From contig JAFIFT010000005.1 in the NCBI GenBank assembly GCA_020831865.1, positions 176,497 to 240,496 on the forward strand: a stretch of 64,000 nucleotides of DNA. The letters are read 5' to 3'. Below the pieces are notes generated by a model, which worked only from the letters and a program-made list of their open reading frames with translations, searched no databases and was not told the DNA's origin. Numbering within the stretch: the first letter of the stretch is position 1; each line of letters begins with the position of its first letter. The DNA comes from Legionellaceae bacterium (lineage in GTDB: Bacteria; Pseudomonadota; Gammaproteobacteria; Legionellales; Legionellaceae). A program made the position numbers and the translations under genes. Below, piece after piece: positions 8,763 through 17,510 of this stretch.

Positions 8763-9865
8763 AAAGTTGCTCGTTTGTCTAATAAGAGAAAGCCCTGCAA
8801 GTCGGCATCAAATGCCTTGCCAAGCGCCATAACTTTAAATAACTCCCCCATTTCCTGCGGCTGGGTTAATGTTTTGACCGCCTGTGTCTGTGCCAGCGCA
8901 TCGGCAGGCCCGAGATCAGTGGACAACAAGCCTAACAAATCATTGGCCAGTAAAAAAGCCGCCTGATTGCTAAAGCCCAGAACCTGCAAACCCGCCGCAT
9001 CCGCCTCTTCCGCAACATAGGTAAAATCCACATGCGCCGTGATATCCTGGGTACCGGGACCCTGCAGGGGATCGGGATGACTGCGGTGGCCCTGATGACA
9101 CATCAGGGTACCCAGGCGTCGGTCGGGATGATAATATTCATGCCGTGGAAAGCCATAGTCCAGCAGCAGAATGACCCCCTGCTCCAGCATAGCCGCCACG
9201 CTTTGTATCCAGGCTCCGGCCCATAAGTTCACCTCCGACTGATAGGGAGTCGGTAATGGCGGTAACCGATTTTGCACATGCGCCCGCAAAGCCGCATCAA
9301 CCTGAGGGCGGTACGCTTCCTGTAAACCACCTTCGCCATCAAGGCTAATCCAGCTTTCCAGCAAAGCCTCTTCGGTGAGCAAGAAACGGTGCACCGGCAT
9401 GGCATCCAATACCTCATTGGCTAAAACAACCCCATGGAAAGACGCCGGTAAGGCATCAAGCCACCGCACCCGCTCCGCCAGATGTGGAATATCCCGGCCG
9501 ATATTTTCCTGTTGCAGGACGCGCAAGGCAGCACTGACTTCCAGAATATAATACTGTCGGGGGAGTTGCCCAAGCTGCTCCAGTTCCCGCAGCACATCAA
9601 TACACAGTCGTCCGCTGCCGGCACCGAATTCCAGAATATCCGCCGTTTCCATGTCAGCCAGAATCGCCCGGCACTGTCGCGCCAGCGTGCGCCCAAAGAG
9701 GGGCGTCAACTCCGGTGCCGTGATAAAATCACCGCCGGCACCAAATTTCGGCCGCAGGGAGCTATAATACCCGTCCACCGGGGCATAAAGCACATGCTGC
9801 ATGTATTCTACAAAAGGAATCGCCTGCTTCTCTTCTAACACTCGTCGGAGAGAGTCCAACATCAT
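8759..9865 (-). CDS. SAM-dependent methyltransferase, MidA/NDUFAF7 family (COG1565)
   Basis: 368 residues, the usual length. The glycine-rich SAM motif is I-L-E-F-G-A-G-S-G-R-L at ~100. Family motifs ITAPELTPLFG near residue 51, VLANEVLDAMPVHRF and LLLDYGF also match. Mitochondrial homologues symmetrically dimethylate an arginine of complex I subunit NDUFS2; bacterial substrates are not settled. It is the first gene of the probable MidA-PTPS-priA-thioesterase operon and overlaps the PTPS gene by 4 bases. The start MMLDSLRRVLEEKQAIPF is a typical N-terminus for the family. Confidence 0.9.
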   Translation of the reverse strand: MMLDSLRRVLEEKQAIPFVEYMQHVLYAPVDGYYSSLRPKFGAGGDFITAPELTPLFGRTLARQCRAILADMETADILEFGAGSGRLCIDVLRELEQLGQLPRQYYILEVSAALRVLQQENIGRDIPHLAERVRWLDALPASFHGVVLANEVLDAMPVHRFLLTEEALLESWISLDGEGGLQEAYRPQVDAALRAHVQNRLPPLPTPYQSEVNLWAGAWIQSVAAMLEQGVILLLDYGFPRHEYYHPDRRLGTLMCHQGHRSHPDPLQGPGTQDITAHVDFTYVAEEADAAGLQVLGFSNQAAFLLANDLLGLLSTDLGPADALAQTQAVKTLTQPQEMGELFKVMALGKAFDADLQGFLLLDKRATL

Positions 9866-10119
9866 CGATACTCACTTAGCCGCATACACAAGGCTGCTAT
9901 TCTAGCAGATGGCAAGGGCTAAAGCAGCAGATATCCGCCGCTGAGCGCGCATCATCCGTGCCTGCCGGCTGATGTCTGGCTACCAACAAACCTTCAAAAC
10001 CGCAACCTGCAAATATCAGGGGCAGATAGCCTTGTCACCCCACAAAACGAGCACCGCCCTTTTGCTTTTTCCGCCCCGGGTATACACTGGTGGGAAGAAT
10101 GATCTGCAGGATAGCGAAT

Positions 10120-10854
10120 ATGCCTAATAAAGTTGTCTTAATCACTGGTAGCGCCCGCCGCATCGGCCTGGCCATTGCCCAACATTTTCACCAACAGCAT
10201 TATGATGTACTGATCCATTATCACCAGTCTGCCCGGCAGGCCCAAAGCGCCATCCAGACCCTCAATCAACAGCGCCCTGATAGCGCCACTGGCTTTTGTG
10301 CTGATCTGTGTACCGAGGAAGCGGCACAGACGCTGATAGAGCATGCTATTACGACCTATGGCCGCCTTGATGTCTTGATCAACAATGCCTCGGTCTTTTG
10401 GCCCAGCGCACTGGATGGCAGCGAACTGGCCGATTGGTCGACGCTGTTTCACGCGAATGTCATCGCTCCCTATCGCCTCAGTCTGGCGGCACAGCCTTTT
10501 TTGGCGCAAACACAAGGCTGTATTATTAACCTGACTGATATCCATGCGGAAAAACCACTGAAACATTATGCCCTCTATTGCCAAAGCAAAGCAGCACTAC
10601 TGATGCAAACCAAAGCATTGGCCAGAGAGTTTGCGCCCAGCATCCGGGTCAACAGCGTCGCACCCGGGGCGATTGACTGGCCAGAAGGTATCAATGCACT
10701 GACCGAGCAGCAAAAAGCGCAGATTATTGCCACCACCCCTTTGCAGTGCCACGGCCACCCCCGATACATAGCACAAGCCATCTACGCCCTGGCTGAAAAT
10801 CCTTTTATTAGCGGTGAAAATATCAAGATCGACGGCGGCCGTTCCCTGACTTGA
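10120..10854 (+). CDS. Pteridine reductase (FolM-type short-chain dehydrogenase)
   Basis: 244 residues from the ATG at 10120, with AGGAT 8 bases upstream; a GTG 30 bases further up is possible but has no better signal. The cofactor motif is T-G-S-A-R-R-I-G, which is the TGX3RXG form specific to pteridine reductases rather than the usual TGX3GXG of short-chain dehydrogenases. NNASVF and Y-C-Q-S-K (catalytic Tyr and Lys) are present. It would reduce dihydrobiopterin or dihydromonapterin with NADPH. It faces away from the PTPS-III operon, giving a small pterin locus. Confidence 0.88.
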   Translation: MPNKVVLITGSARRIGLAIAQHFHQQHYDVLIHYHQSARQAQSAIQTLNQQRPDSATGFCADLCTEEAAQTLIEHAITTYGRLDVLINNASVFWPSALDGSELADWSTLFHANVIAPYRLSLAAQPFLAQTQGCIINLTDIHAEKPLKHYALYCQSKAALLMQTKALAREFAPSIRVNSVAPGAIDWPEGINALTEQQKAQIIATTPLQCHGHPRYIAQAIYALAENPFISGENIKIDGGRSLT

Positions 10855-10922
10855 ATCCTTTTGTATTGCCACTGAAAATTGTTTACAATCGTTTTTATGG
10901 TTCAACATAAAAGGGTAGACCA

Positions 10923-11387
10923 ATGTCCAAGGCAAGCGCACAAGATTTTGACTTTCAGGCAACCAGCCAGATTCAGGGCAAACTCAGTGATTATCGAGGC
11001 AAATGGGTAGTACTGTATTTTTATCCCCGCGACGCCACCCCAGGCTGTACCACCGAAGGACAAGATTTTCGCGACCAGTACCCTGAGTTTCAAAAATGCC
11101 ATGCCGAGGTGTTTGGCGTTTCAAGGGATAGTCTCAAGTCACACGAAAACTTCAAAGCCAAGCACGCCTTTCCCTTTGACCTGATGAGCGATCCAGAGGA
11201 ACAGCTTTGCCAACAGTTTGACGTAATGAAACTGAAGAATATGTACGGTAAACAGGTACGGGGCATAGAGCGCAGTACCTTTATTTTTAATCCGGAAGGC
11301 CAGCTCTGTCAGGAATGGCGCAAAGTTAAGGTAGAGGGACATGTGGATGAGGTGTTAGACTGGCTGCGCCAACACACCGCGTCATGA
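10923..11387 (+). CDS. bcp: Thiol peroxidase Bcp/PrxQ
   Basis: 154 residues. Peroxidatic cysteine in D-A-T-P-G-C-T-T-E. The resolving cysteine usually five residues later is absent (E-G-Q-D-F instead), so it behaves as 1-Cys or uses the later Cys in F-Q-K-C-H. The protein would reduce hydroperoxides using thioredoxin in the cytoplasm. GVSRDSLKSHENF and STFIFNPEG match Bcp. It follows the reductase gene by 68 bases with its own GGGTAG ribosome-binding region. Confidence 0.92.
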   Translation: MSKASAQDFDFQATSQIQGKLSDYRGKWVVLYFYPRDATPGCTTEGQDFRDQYPEFQKCHAEVFGVSRDSLKSHENFKAKHAFPFDLMSDPEEQLCQQFDVMKLKNMYGKQVRGIERSTFIFNPEGQLCQEWRKVKVEGHVDEVLDWLRQHTAS

Positions 11388-11503
11388 CAGCGCTCGACAA
11401 AACGGTTTCGACAGCCGGTGCAAGTGGTTTCCTGGGCAAAACCGGGCCAAGCTTACTCGCCGGCATCCCCATTTACCCCATGCAGACATCCTAAAATAAT
11501 ACC

Positions 11504-12310
11504 ATGCTAATCACCATAAAACAGATTCTTGTGGTTGCTTTTTTCGTCATGCTGGCCTTGTCGCTGTTGTTATATGTATGGCAACGCAAAATGATTTACT
11601 TACCCGATCCCCATCGTCCCAATCCGGCGCTGGCCAGGCAGTTCGGCTTTGACGACATCTTCTTGACGAGCCAAGACGGCCTGTCCTTACGCTCCTGGTA
11701 TAAAGCGGCCCAACCCGGGCAACCCACTGTGCTTTATTTTCAAGGCAATGCCGGTAATATTGCCCATCGCCTGCCGCTGGCCGAACCCTTGCTGCAACAA
11801 GGAATCGGTATGTTTTTAATGGGATACCGCGGCTATGGCGGCAATCCAGGCGCCCCCAGCGAACAAGGCCATTATGCCGATGCCCGCCAGGCTCTGGCTT
11901 TTTTACAGACCCAAGGCGTGCCCCCTTCTCAAATAGTACTCTACGGTGAATCATTGGGCACGGGCGTGGCCAGCGAGCTGGCCCAAGAGCAGCCTTTTTG
12001 CGCGCTCATACTGCAGTCGCCATTCCTTTCGCTGGTCGACCTGGCCCGCTGGCATTATCCCTGGATTCTCCTCAAACCCTGGGATCGCTACGACTCCTTT
12101 AGCAAGATCAAAAAGATTCACAGCCCCCTGCTCATTGTGCATGGTAAAAGGGATAACATCGTTCCCTTTGCACACGCGCAAAGCCTGTATGCCGCGGCCA
12201 ATGAACCCAAACGCTTGCTGTCCTATCCGGAGCGTGGCCATAACGATCTCTGGCACCCAGATTATTATGCCGCGCTGCTCAACTTCATTACACAACACTG
12301 CACGCCTTGA
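11504..12310 (+). CDS. Membrane-anchored alpha/beta hydrolase (Bem46-like)
   Basis: 268 residues. An N-terminal transmembrane segment (~8-26) is followed by the linker WQRKMIYLPDPHRP, typical of YfhR/Bem46-like hydrolases. Oxyanion motif F-Q-G-N-A-G-N; nucleophile elbow G-E-S-L-G (Ser ~150); late triad residues Asp in HGKRDN and His in ERGHNDLW. The catalytic domain probably faces the periplasm or stays membrane-associated; the substrate is unknown. The start codon has no strong ribosome-binding site. Confidence 0.85.
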   Translation: MLITIKQILVVAFFVMLALSLLLYVWQRKMIYLPDPHRPNPALARQFGFDDIFLTSQDGLSLRSWYKAAQPGQPTVLYFQGNAGNIAHRLPLAEPLLQQGIGMFLMGYRGYGGNPGAPSEQGHYADARQALAFLQTQGVPPSQIVLYGESLGTGVASELAQEQPFCALILQSPFLSLVDLARWHYPWILLKPWDRYDSFSKIKKIHSPLLIVHGKRDNIVPFAHAQSLYAAANEPKRLLSYPERGHNDLWHPDYYAALLNFITQHCTP

Positions 12311-12360
12311 CCGCCGCCAAAGATTTCTTTCTGCCACAAAACTGCTATACTAACAGTGTT

Positions 12361-12513
12361 CCGACGGCAAGTGATTTATGAACCAACACTCATAACATGG
12401 GAAACATCCTGTCGTGCGGTGTTGTGCATGCCCACCTTGATGTGGGACGCCTGATCCGACGCATTCGTTGCCCACCTGAACCCAAGGGTTCAAAATCTTG
12501 ACCCGTCGGGCTT
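12361..12513 (+). ncRNA. ssrS: 6S RNA candidate (ssrS)
   Basis: The segment between the hydrolase gene and uvrB has the hallmarks of 6S RNA. The ends pair perfectly: CCGACGG at 12361-12367 with CCGTCGG at 12503-12509. A -10-like TATACT at 12346-12351 places the start near 12358-12361. Internal stretches echo E. coli 6S: CGGTGTTGTGCATGCCCA resembles CGGTTGGTGAGCATGCTCGG, and CACCTGAACCCAAGGGTTCAA resembles CACCTTGAACCAAGGGTTCAA. The length of ~150 nt is slightly short of the usual 180. 6S RNA binds sigma-70 RNA polymerase in stationary phase. The -35 region is weak. Confidence 0.75.
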
Positions 12514-12521
12514 ATTTTCTG

Positions 12522-14513
12522 TTAACTGTGTTTTAACTGCTCTTTCATAGCAAGCATTTTGTCCCGCAACCGGGCCGCCTCTTCAAATTCCATATTTTGC
12601 GCACAAGCCAGCATGGCTTTTTCCAACTGCTGAATCTCTCGCAGCAGCTGCTGTGGATTGAGCATGGCATACGCCGCTTTTGGTTCCGCCACCTTTGAGC
12701 CGGGACGTCCGCTGTATGCCCCTTCCATAATATCCGTAATGGCTTTCTGAATGCCGATAGGAGTAATGCCATGCTCCGCATTAAATGCGGTCTGCTTAGT
12801 CCGCCGGCGCTCCGTTTCATCCAGAGCGCGCTGCATTGAACCGGTTATTTTATCCGCATACAAAATCGCCCGTCCACGGACGTTACGAGCGGCACGACCG
12901 ATAGTCTGGATTAAAGAGCGCTCTGAGCGGAGAAACCCTTCTTTATCGGCATCCAAAATGGCGACCAATGATACCTCCGGCATATCCAGTCCTTCCCGCA
13001 GCAAGTTAATCCCCACCAGAACATCGAATTCGCCCAGGCGCAAATCGCGGATAATTTCCACCCGCTCCACTGTATCAATGTCTGAGTGCAAATAACGTAC
13101 CCGAATGCCATGTTCGCTCAGATATTCCGTTAAATCCTCCGCCATACGCTTGGTCAGAGTGGTGATCAAAACGCGCTCATTCCGCGCAATCACCTGATGA
13201 ATTTCCGAGAGGAGATCATCCACTTGACTCTGTATCGGTCGTACTTCAACCTGGGGATCAAGCAAACCGGTAGGGCGCACTACCTGTTCCGCAATATTAT
13301 CTGCATGCTCCATTTCAAAAGGACCCGGGGTCGCAGACACATAAATAGTCTGCGGTGAGCGGCTTTCAAATTCCTCAAAGCGCAAGGGGCGATTATCCAA
13401 TGCCGAAGGCAAGCGAAACCCGTACTCAACCAGGGTTTCCTTACGAACCCTATCCCCACGATACATTCCACCAATCTGCGGCACCGTCACATGTGACTCA
13501 TCCAGAATCAACAACGCCTCGGCAGGTAAATAATCAAACAAGGTCGGCGGCGCCTCCCCTACCTCCCGTCTGGCCAGATAGCGGGAATAATTCTCAATAC
13601 CGGAGCAATAGCCCAGTTCCTGCATCATTTCGATATCAAAGGCCGTCCGTTGTTGCAAACGCTGCGCTTCCAACAGGCGATTCTGCCCCTGTAACTCCTG
13701 CAAGCGCTCCTGCAACTCCACCTTCACCTGGGCAATGGTTTCCAAGATACGTTCACGTGGCGTGACATAATGGGTTTTAGGAAAAATAGTCACCCGGGGC
13801 AGACGCTGCACAATAGCCCCCGTCAGGGGATCAAAACTGGCGAGATTCGCCACCTCATCATCAAATAATTCAATGCGAATGGCCTCTTTGTCTGAGTCTG
13901 CCGGGAAGATATCAATCACATCACCATGGACCCGAAATTGCCCCCGCTCCAGACTCTGCGGATTTCTGCTGTATTGCAATTCAGCAAGGCGTTTCAATAT
14001 TTTGCGCTGATCGCATTGTTCTCCACGCGATAAATGTAATACCATACGCAGGTACGAGTCCGGGTCGCCCAAACCATAAATCGCCGAAACGGTAGCCACA
14101 ATAATGGCATCCTTGCGCTCAATGAGCGCTTTGGTGGCCGACAGGCGCATCTGTTCGATGTGGGCATTAATGGAGGCGTCTTTTTCAATAAACGTATCAG
14201 AGGCGGGAACATAGGCTTCCGGCTGATAGTAGTCATAGTAGGACACAAAATATTCTACCGCGTTTTCCGGAAAAAAAGATTTGAATTCGCCATAAAGCTG
14301 GGCGGCAAGGGTTTTATTCGGCGCCATAATAAGCGCCGGGCGTTTCATTTCAGCAATCACCTGCGCTATAGTGTAGGTTTTTCCTGAACCGGTAACCCCA
14401 AGTAAAATTTGCCGTGCCAGGCCAGATTGCAGGCCGTCAAGCAAAGAGGCAATCGCAGCCGCCTGATCACCGGCGGGTTGATATTTAGAAACAATTTTAA
14501 AAACATTTTTCAT
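12522..14513 (-). CDS. uvrB: Excinuclease ABC subunit UvrB
   Basis: 663 residues from the ATG at 14513, which gives the standard UvrB N-terminus ([17 protein letters not shown]); the frame stays open upstream over the divergent gene but that is not coding. Walker A GVTGSGKT at ~40; beta-hairpin [12 protein letters not shown] at ~90-101, which inserts into damaged DNA; helicase motifs DESH and [10 protein letters not shown]-terminal UVR motif that contacts UvrC. It acts with UvrA and UvrC in nucleotide excision repair. It is divergent from the aminotransferase gene with only 30 bases between start codons. Confidence 0.97.
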   Translation of the reverse strand: MKNVFKIVSKYQPAGDQAAAIASLLDGLQSGLARQILLGVTGSGKTYTIAQVIAEMKRPALIMAPNKTLAAQLYGEFKSFFPENAVEYFVSYYDYYQPEAYVPASDTFIEKDASINAHIEQMRLSATKALIERKDAIIVATVSAIYGLGDPDSYLRMVLHLSRGEQCDQRKILKRLAELQYSRNPQSLERGQFRVHGDVIDIFPADSDKEAIRIELFDDEVANLASFDPLTGAIVQRLPRVTIFPKTHYVTPRERILETIAQVKVELQERLQELQGQNRLLEAQRLQQRTAFDIEMMQELGYCSGIENYSRYLARREVGEAPPTLFDYLPAEALLILDESHVTVPQIGGMYRGDRVRKETLVEYGFRLPSALDNRPLRFEEFESRSPQTIYVSATPGPFEMEHADNIAEQVVRPTGLLDPQVEVRPIQSQVDDLLSEIHQVIARNERVLITTLTKRMAEDLTEYLSEHGIRVRYLHSDIDTVERVEIIRDLRLGEFDVLVGINLLREGLDMPEVSLVAILDADKEGFLRSERSLIQTIGRAARNVRGRAILYADKITGSMQRALDETERRRTKQTAFNAEHGITPIGIQKAITDIMEGAYSGRPGSKVAEPKAAYAMLNPQQLLREIQQLEKAMLACAQNMEFEEAARLRDKMLAMKEQLKHS

Positions 14514-14543
14514 GTGTAAACCTATCAATACAGGAGAAACCTG

Positions 14544-15722
14544 ATGGAACTGTCGCTCGCCCAAAGAGTACAACAAGTCAAACCCTCGCCCACGCTGGCG
14601 GTAGCCGCAAAGGCCGCCCGACTCAAGGCGGAAGGGCACAATATTATCAGTTTGGGCACTGGTGAGCCTGATTTTGACACACCAGCTCATATCAAACAAG
14701 CCGCTATCGCTGCCATTAATGCCGGCTTTACCAAATATACCCCGGTTAGCGGTATTCCAGAACTCAAGCAAGCCATCCTGAGCAAGTTCAAGCGGGATAA
14801 TCAATTAGAGTATACACCAGAACAAATTTTAGTCTCTGTCGGCGGCAAACAAAGTTCCTATAACCTCTGCCAGGCTCTACTCAATCCCGGCGACGAGGTT
14901 CTCATTGCCGCGCCCTACTGGGTATCGTATCCTGACATGGTAGCGCTGGCCGGAGGCAAAGCAGTCATCATGGAAACCCGGGAAGAAGCGCACTATAAAA
15001 TAAGTCCCGCACAACTGGCTGCCGCCATTACCCCGCAAACCCGGCTGATTTTTCTCAATAGCCCCTCCAATCCATCCGGTATTGCCTATAGCCTGGAAGA
15101 ACTCAAGGCCTTGGCGGATGTTTTGCTCCAGCACCCTCGTATCCTCATCGCCAGTGACGACATGTACGAACACATCCTTTGGGCCAAACCATTTGCCAAT
15201 ATTCTCAATGCCTGCCCGGAACTCTATGAGCGCACGCTTGTCATGAACGGGGTTTCCAAAGCCTATGCCATGACCGGCTGGCGGATTGGCTATGCCGCCG
15301 GACCCCGCGCATTAATCAAGGCGATGGACACCATTCAGTCCCAGTCGACATCCAATCCCTGTTCCATTGCGCAAAAAGCAGCCGTACAAGCCTTGAACGG
15401 CCCACAAGACAGTGTGTCGGACATGTTACAGGCTTTTAAAAAGCGCCATGACTTCCTCGTAAACGGCCTGAACCAAATACAGGGCATCCACGTCGTACCA
15501 GCTGATGGCACGTTTTATCTTTTTCCCTCGGTACGCGAGATCATCGCCCGCAAAGGCATGGATAACGACCTGCAATTTGCCGAACAATTGCTGCAGGAAA
15601 CCGGCATTGCCCTGGTTCCCGGCTCAGCCTTTGGCACGCAGGGCTGCATCCGCCTGTCTTTTGCCACCAGTATGGAGGTATTAGACGAAGCCCTGCGACG
15701 ACTGACAAATTTCTGCAAATAA
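14544..15722 (+). CDS. Class I aspartate aminotransferase (PLP-dependent)
   Basis: 392 residues. The PLP lysine is in [23 protein letters not shown] and the [12 protein letters not shown] opening are typical of the class I-gamma (AspB/AatA) aminotransferases, which transfer the amino group of aspartate to 2-oxoglutarate. Specificity for aspartate is inferred from family likeness. A ribosome-binding site CAGGAG precedes the ATG. The short GC hairpin after the stop (GGGCC/GGCCC near 15750) could act as a terminator mainly for the opposite strand, where it is followed by T residues. Confidence 0.92.
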   Translation: MELSLAQRVQQVKPSPTLAVAAKAARLKAEGHNIISLGTGEPDFDTPAHIKQAAIAAINAGFTKYTPVSGIPELKQAILSKFKRDNQLEYTPEQILVSVGGKQSSYNLCQALLNPGDEVLIAAPYWVSYPDMVALAGGKAVIMETREEAHYKISPAQLAAAITPQTRLIFLNSPSNPSGIAYSLEELKALADVLLQHPRILIASDDMYEHILWAKPFANILNACPELYERTLVMNGVSKAYAMTGWRIGYAAGPRALIKAMDTIQSQSTSNPCSIAQKAAVQALNGPQDSVSDMLQAFKKRHDFLVNGLNQIQGIHVVPADGTFYLFPSVREIIARKGMDNDLQFAEQLLQETGIALVPGSAFGTQGCIRLSFATSMEVLDEALRRLTNFCK

Positions 15723-15813
15723 TTCGTCCATCAACAGACAACAGCAAAACCGGGCCGCAAGGCCCATTCCCTGATATCCGTCGAGCCCAACCTGCCGTTT
15801 CCCGTGCAGACCC

Positions 15814-15933
15814 TCAGGAATAGAGCCATTGCGCCAGAATACGCACCACCAAAGCCAGGCTCATAAAGGCCGCCAGACTCAAAAACACTAAAATAAAAAA
15901 CCACAGCCACTGTTTCAACGCAGCACCTCCCAT
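15814..15933 (-). CDS. Small single-pass membrane protein (34-39 residues)
   Basis: A minus-strand ORF starting ATG at 15933, or TTG at 15918 with the ribosome-binding site GGGAGG 6 bases upstream; the second is better placed. The core is one long hydrophobic segment (WLWFFILVFLSLAAFM, then SLALVV) followed by RILAQWLYS, the composition of a membrane microprotein. A GC hairpin plus T-rich tract lies 45 bases downstream on the same strand. No family is recognised. Supported by start context and hydrophobicity only. Confidence 0.5.
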   Translation of the reverse strand: MGGAALKQWLWFFILVFLSLAAFMSLALVVRILAQWLYS

Positions 15934-16068
15934 TGACAAAACCTCTACTCAGTATACCTGCCTTAGATTGGCAGCGGCCAGAGCGGCCGTTATTTTTTTC
16001 CAAAGGCACGCCCATGACAATGAAAAACAAACAAATAGAAACGATTGGTTTCTTTTATAAATTTAGAG

Positions 16069-16096
16069 TTGACATCATATACTTTTAGTTTATACT
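16069..16096 (+). promoter_or_regulatory. Sigma-70 promoter of the candidate CsrA-binding sRNA
   Basis: TTGACA at 16069-16074 and TATACT at 16091-16096, spaced by 16 bp, is near consensus. Upstream, AGAAAC (16037-16042) and GTTTCT (16048-16053) form an inverted repeat centred ~58 bp before the predicted start. That resembles, but does not match, the AGAAA/TTTCT halves of LetA/GacA sites that activate rsmY/rsmZ genes. No open reading frame of normal size follows. Confidence 0.8.
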
Positions 16097-16102
16097 AGTG
16101 CC

Positions 16103-16287
16103 TGAAGCAGAGGGAAACCGTTTCAGCAGTCCAACAAAACGTGCCCCGGATGGAACAAGGGGCACCATGACATAACGGTTCATGGAACAACACCGTTATG
16201 CTCAAAAAAGGAAGTGGTATGACCATAACAAGTCAACCTCGCAAGCTACAGGGCTTGAATTGCGAGCAGGCAATTCAAGCCTTTTTT
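16103..16287 (+). ncRNA. Candidate CsrA-sequestering small RNA (RsmY/RsmZ-like)
   Basis: About 185 nt between a strong promoter and a strong terminator. Three hairpins each expose an ANGGA motif in an 11-12 nt loop. Hairpin 1: arms 16102-16108/16120-16126, loop AGAGGGAAACC. Hairpin 2: GTGCCCC 16141-16147 with GGGGCAC 16159-16165, loop GGATGGAACAA. Hairpin 3: CATAACGGT 16171-16179 with ACCGTTATG 16192-16200, loop TCATGGAACAAC. A fourth motif, AAGGA at 16208-16212, is single-stranded. This is the architecture of sRNAs that titrate the translational repressor CsrA/RsmA, which in Legionella and Coxiella governs the switch between replicative and transmissive phases. A 32-codon frame from ATG 16219 overlaps the terminator and is judged less likely. 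No homology search was possible. Confidence 0.72.
16252..16287 (+). terminator. Intrinsic terminator of the sRNA unit
   Basis: GGCTTGAATTG (16252-16262) and CAATTCAAGCC (16271-16281) form a perfect 11-bp stem with an 8-base loop, followed by T6 at 16282-16287. This is one of the strongest Rho-independent terminators in the window. Confidence 0.92.
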
Positions 16288-16429
16288 AAAGGGCCGGCCC
16301 GCACATACTCAAAATAATCAAGGGCCATTAACCTATTCAAAAGACCAGGCTGACCTACCATAAATACGCAAAAAAACCGTCACCCAACCTTGACCAGCCA
16401 ATATTTATCGATTACTATGCCAATCAGTT

Positions 16430-16505
16430 TCCCCGGTAGCTCAGTCGGTAGAGCGGATGACTGTTAATCATTAGGTCGGCGGTTCGAGCCCGTCCCGGGG
16501 AGCCA
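16430..16505 (+). tRNA. tRNA-Asn (anticodon GTT)
   Basis: A 76-nt cloverleaf with encoded CCA. The acceptor arm TCCCCGG pairs with CCGGGGA, the D arm is GCTC...GAGC, the anticodon loop is CTGTTAA with anticodon GTT, and the T loop GTTCGAGCC is intact. Its 3' 45 nt are repeated at 31942-31986, marking it as the insertion site of the genomic island that follows. No promoter was resolved in the 140 bases after the sRNA terminator. Confidence 0.97.
16461..16505 (+). repeat. attL: 3' end of tRNA-Asn, integration site
   Basis: The 45 bases from the anticodon stem through CCA match 31942-31986 with three mismatches. Tyrosine integrases of the P4 class commonly recombine at tRNA 3' ends, leaving such a duplication. 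Here the copy at the tRNA keeps the gene functional. Confidence 0.85.
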
Positions 16506-16687
16506 ATTCCAGCAAGGCTTTCAGCTCGACTCATCAAAACTCTAAAATTTACGTGTCGAATATGTGTCGAAGTTTGAGATAAAAAATCAGAGAAATTATT
16601 TGGCTCATCCCATTTCCGGGCTGTTGCTGCAAATAATGTTCCCGCGTATTTATTTTCTAGGCAGATTTAACATAATAATTAAAGAGA

Positions 16688-17446
16688 ATGAAAGCTTTGA
16701 CAGTAGATGTAATTGAACTATATCCAGATGATTATCCAATTGTTCGCTTTCTTGATAAAGAAGGTTTATTGCGAACGCTGGGAGTAGAAAGTGATATCTC
16801 GCGACACCGTACAGATTTAAATCCAACACTGCTGTTTCGATCTCTGAATCATTATCGAAGGCTCGAAGATCATCGAGGAGATCGATATGAGAATCAAATT
16901 ATTACACACCATCCCGAAACAGGGGTACTGCTTAGTAACCGAAATTTAAATACGGTGTTAGTGTCATGTTGGTCATGCTATCAGCCGAAAGATATCTGTA
17001 CAGCGTTACCTTGGGATTTTTTTAAAGGTAGTGTTGCAGTAATTGAGTCTACTATTGGTGAAGTGAAAAAAATGGTCAATTGGATAGCGCCAACTCCAAA
17101 AGATGTTGATCATGCTCCGAATGCAGGGTCATTGCGTGCAGATTTTACCGAGCATGGTAAGGTGATCTACTACACACCTAAAACTGACCATGAAGCTCTC
17201 TATAGCAAATACCAAGTACAGTCAAAAAACTGTTTTTTTAAACGGCAGGTACCTTACTCGGTAGAGAAGGAATATAGGTTTATGATAATGTTTGCGCCAC
17301 ATTTACATTTTTCGCCCGAAATGTTCTGCGTTAGGTTGGAAGATACAAGTTATATAACAAAAATACATTTAAAAAACGATGTATTTTCAAAAGTTGAATT
17401 GCAAGTTTTTCATGCATATTATCATAACAGAATTAACATGCTTTAA
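16688..17446 (+). CDS. Hypothetical protein, DUF2971-like
   Basis: 252 residues, no signal peptide or membrane segment. LNTVLVSCWSC near the middle and the later K-R-Q-V-P-Y-S-V-E-K-E-Y-R-F-M-I echo the 'C[FW]S' and 'K-x-x-x-x-x-E-x-E-x-R' features of DUF2971 proteins, which turn up often in mobile islands and defence contexts. The match is from pattern memory and is weak. The function is unknown. First gene of the island after the tRNA; AT-rich codon use and a weak AGAGA ribosome-binding site. Confidence 0.6.
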   Translation: MKALTVDVIELYPDDYPIVRFLDKEGLLRTLGVESDISRHRTDLNPTLLFRSLNHYRRLEDHRGDRYENQIITHHPETGVLLSNRNLNTVLVSCWSCYQPKDICTALPWDFFKGSVAVIESTIGEVKKMVNWIAPTPKDVDHAPNAGSLRADFTEHGKVIYYTPKTDHEALYSKYQVQSKNCFFKRQVPYSVEKEYRFMIMFAPHLHFSPEMFCVRLEDTSYITKIHLKNDVFSKVELQVFHAYYHNRINML

Positions 17447-17510
17447 AATGATCCGACGGTCTGGTTTTCACATTGCTTGATTTGCTTATATGCGCGGCTG
17501 GTATCCTTGT

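Noticed and set aside
15731..16030. 99-codon minus-strand frame after the aminotransferase
   Set aside because: It overlaps the better-supported microprotein in another frame and its composition is not protein-like.
16219..16317. 32-codon peptide frame with an AAGGA ribosome-binding-like site inside the sRNA unit
   Set aside because: The terminator lies inside the frame, so a full-length message would rarely form. AAGGA is better explained as one more CsrA motif. Kept as an alternative only.
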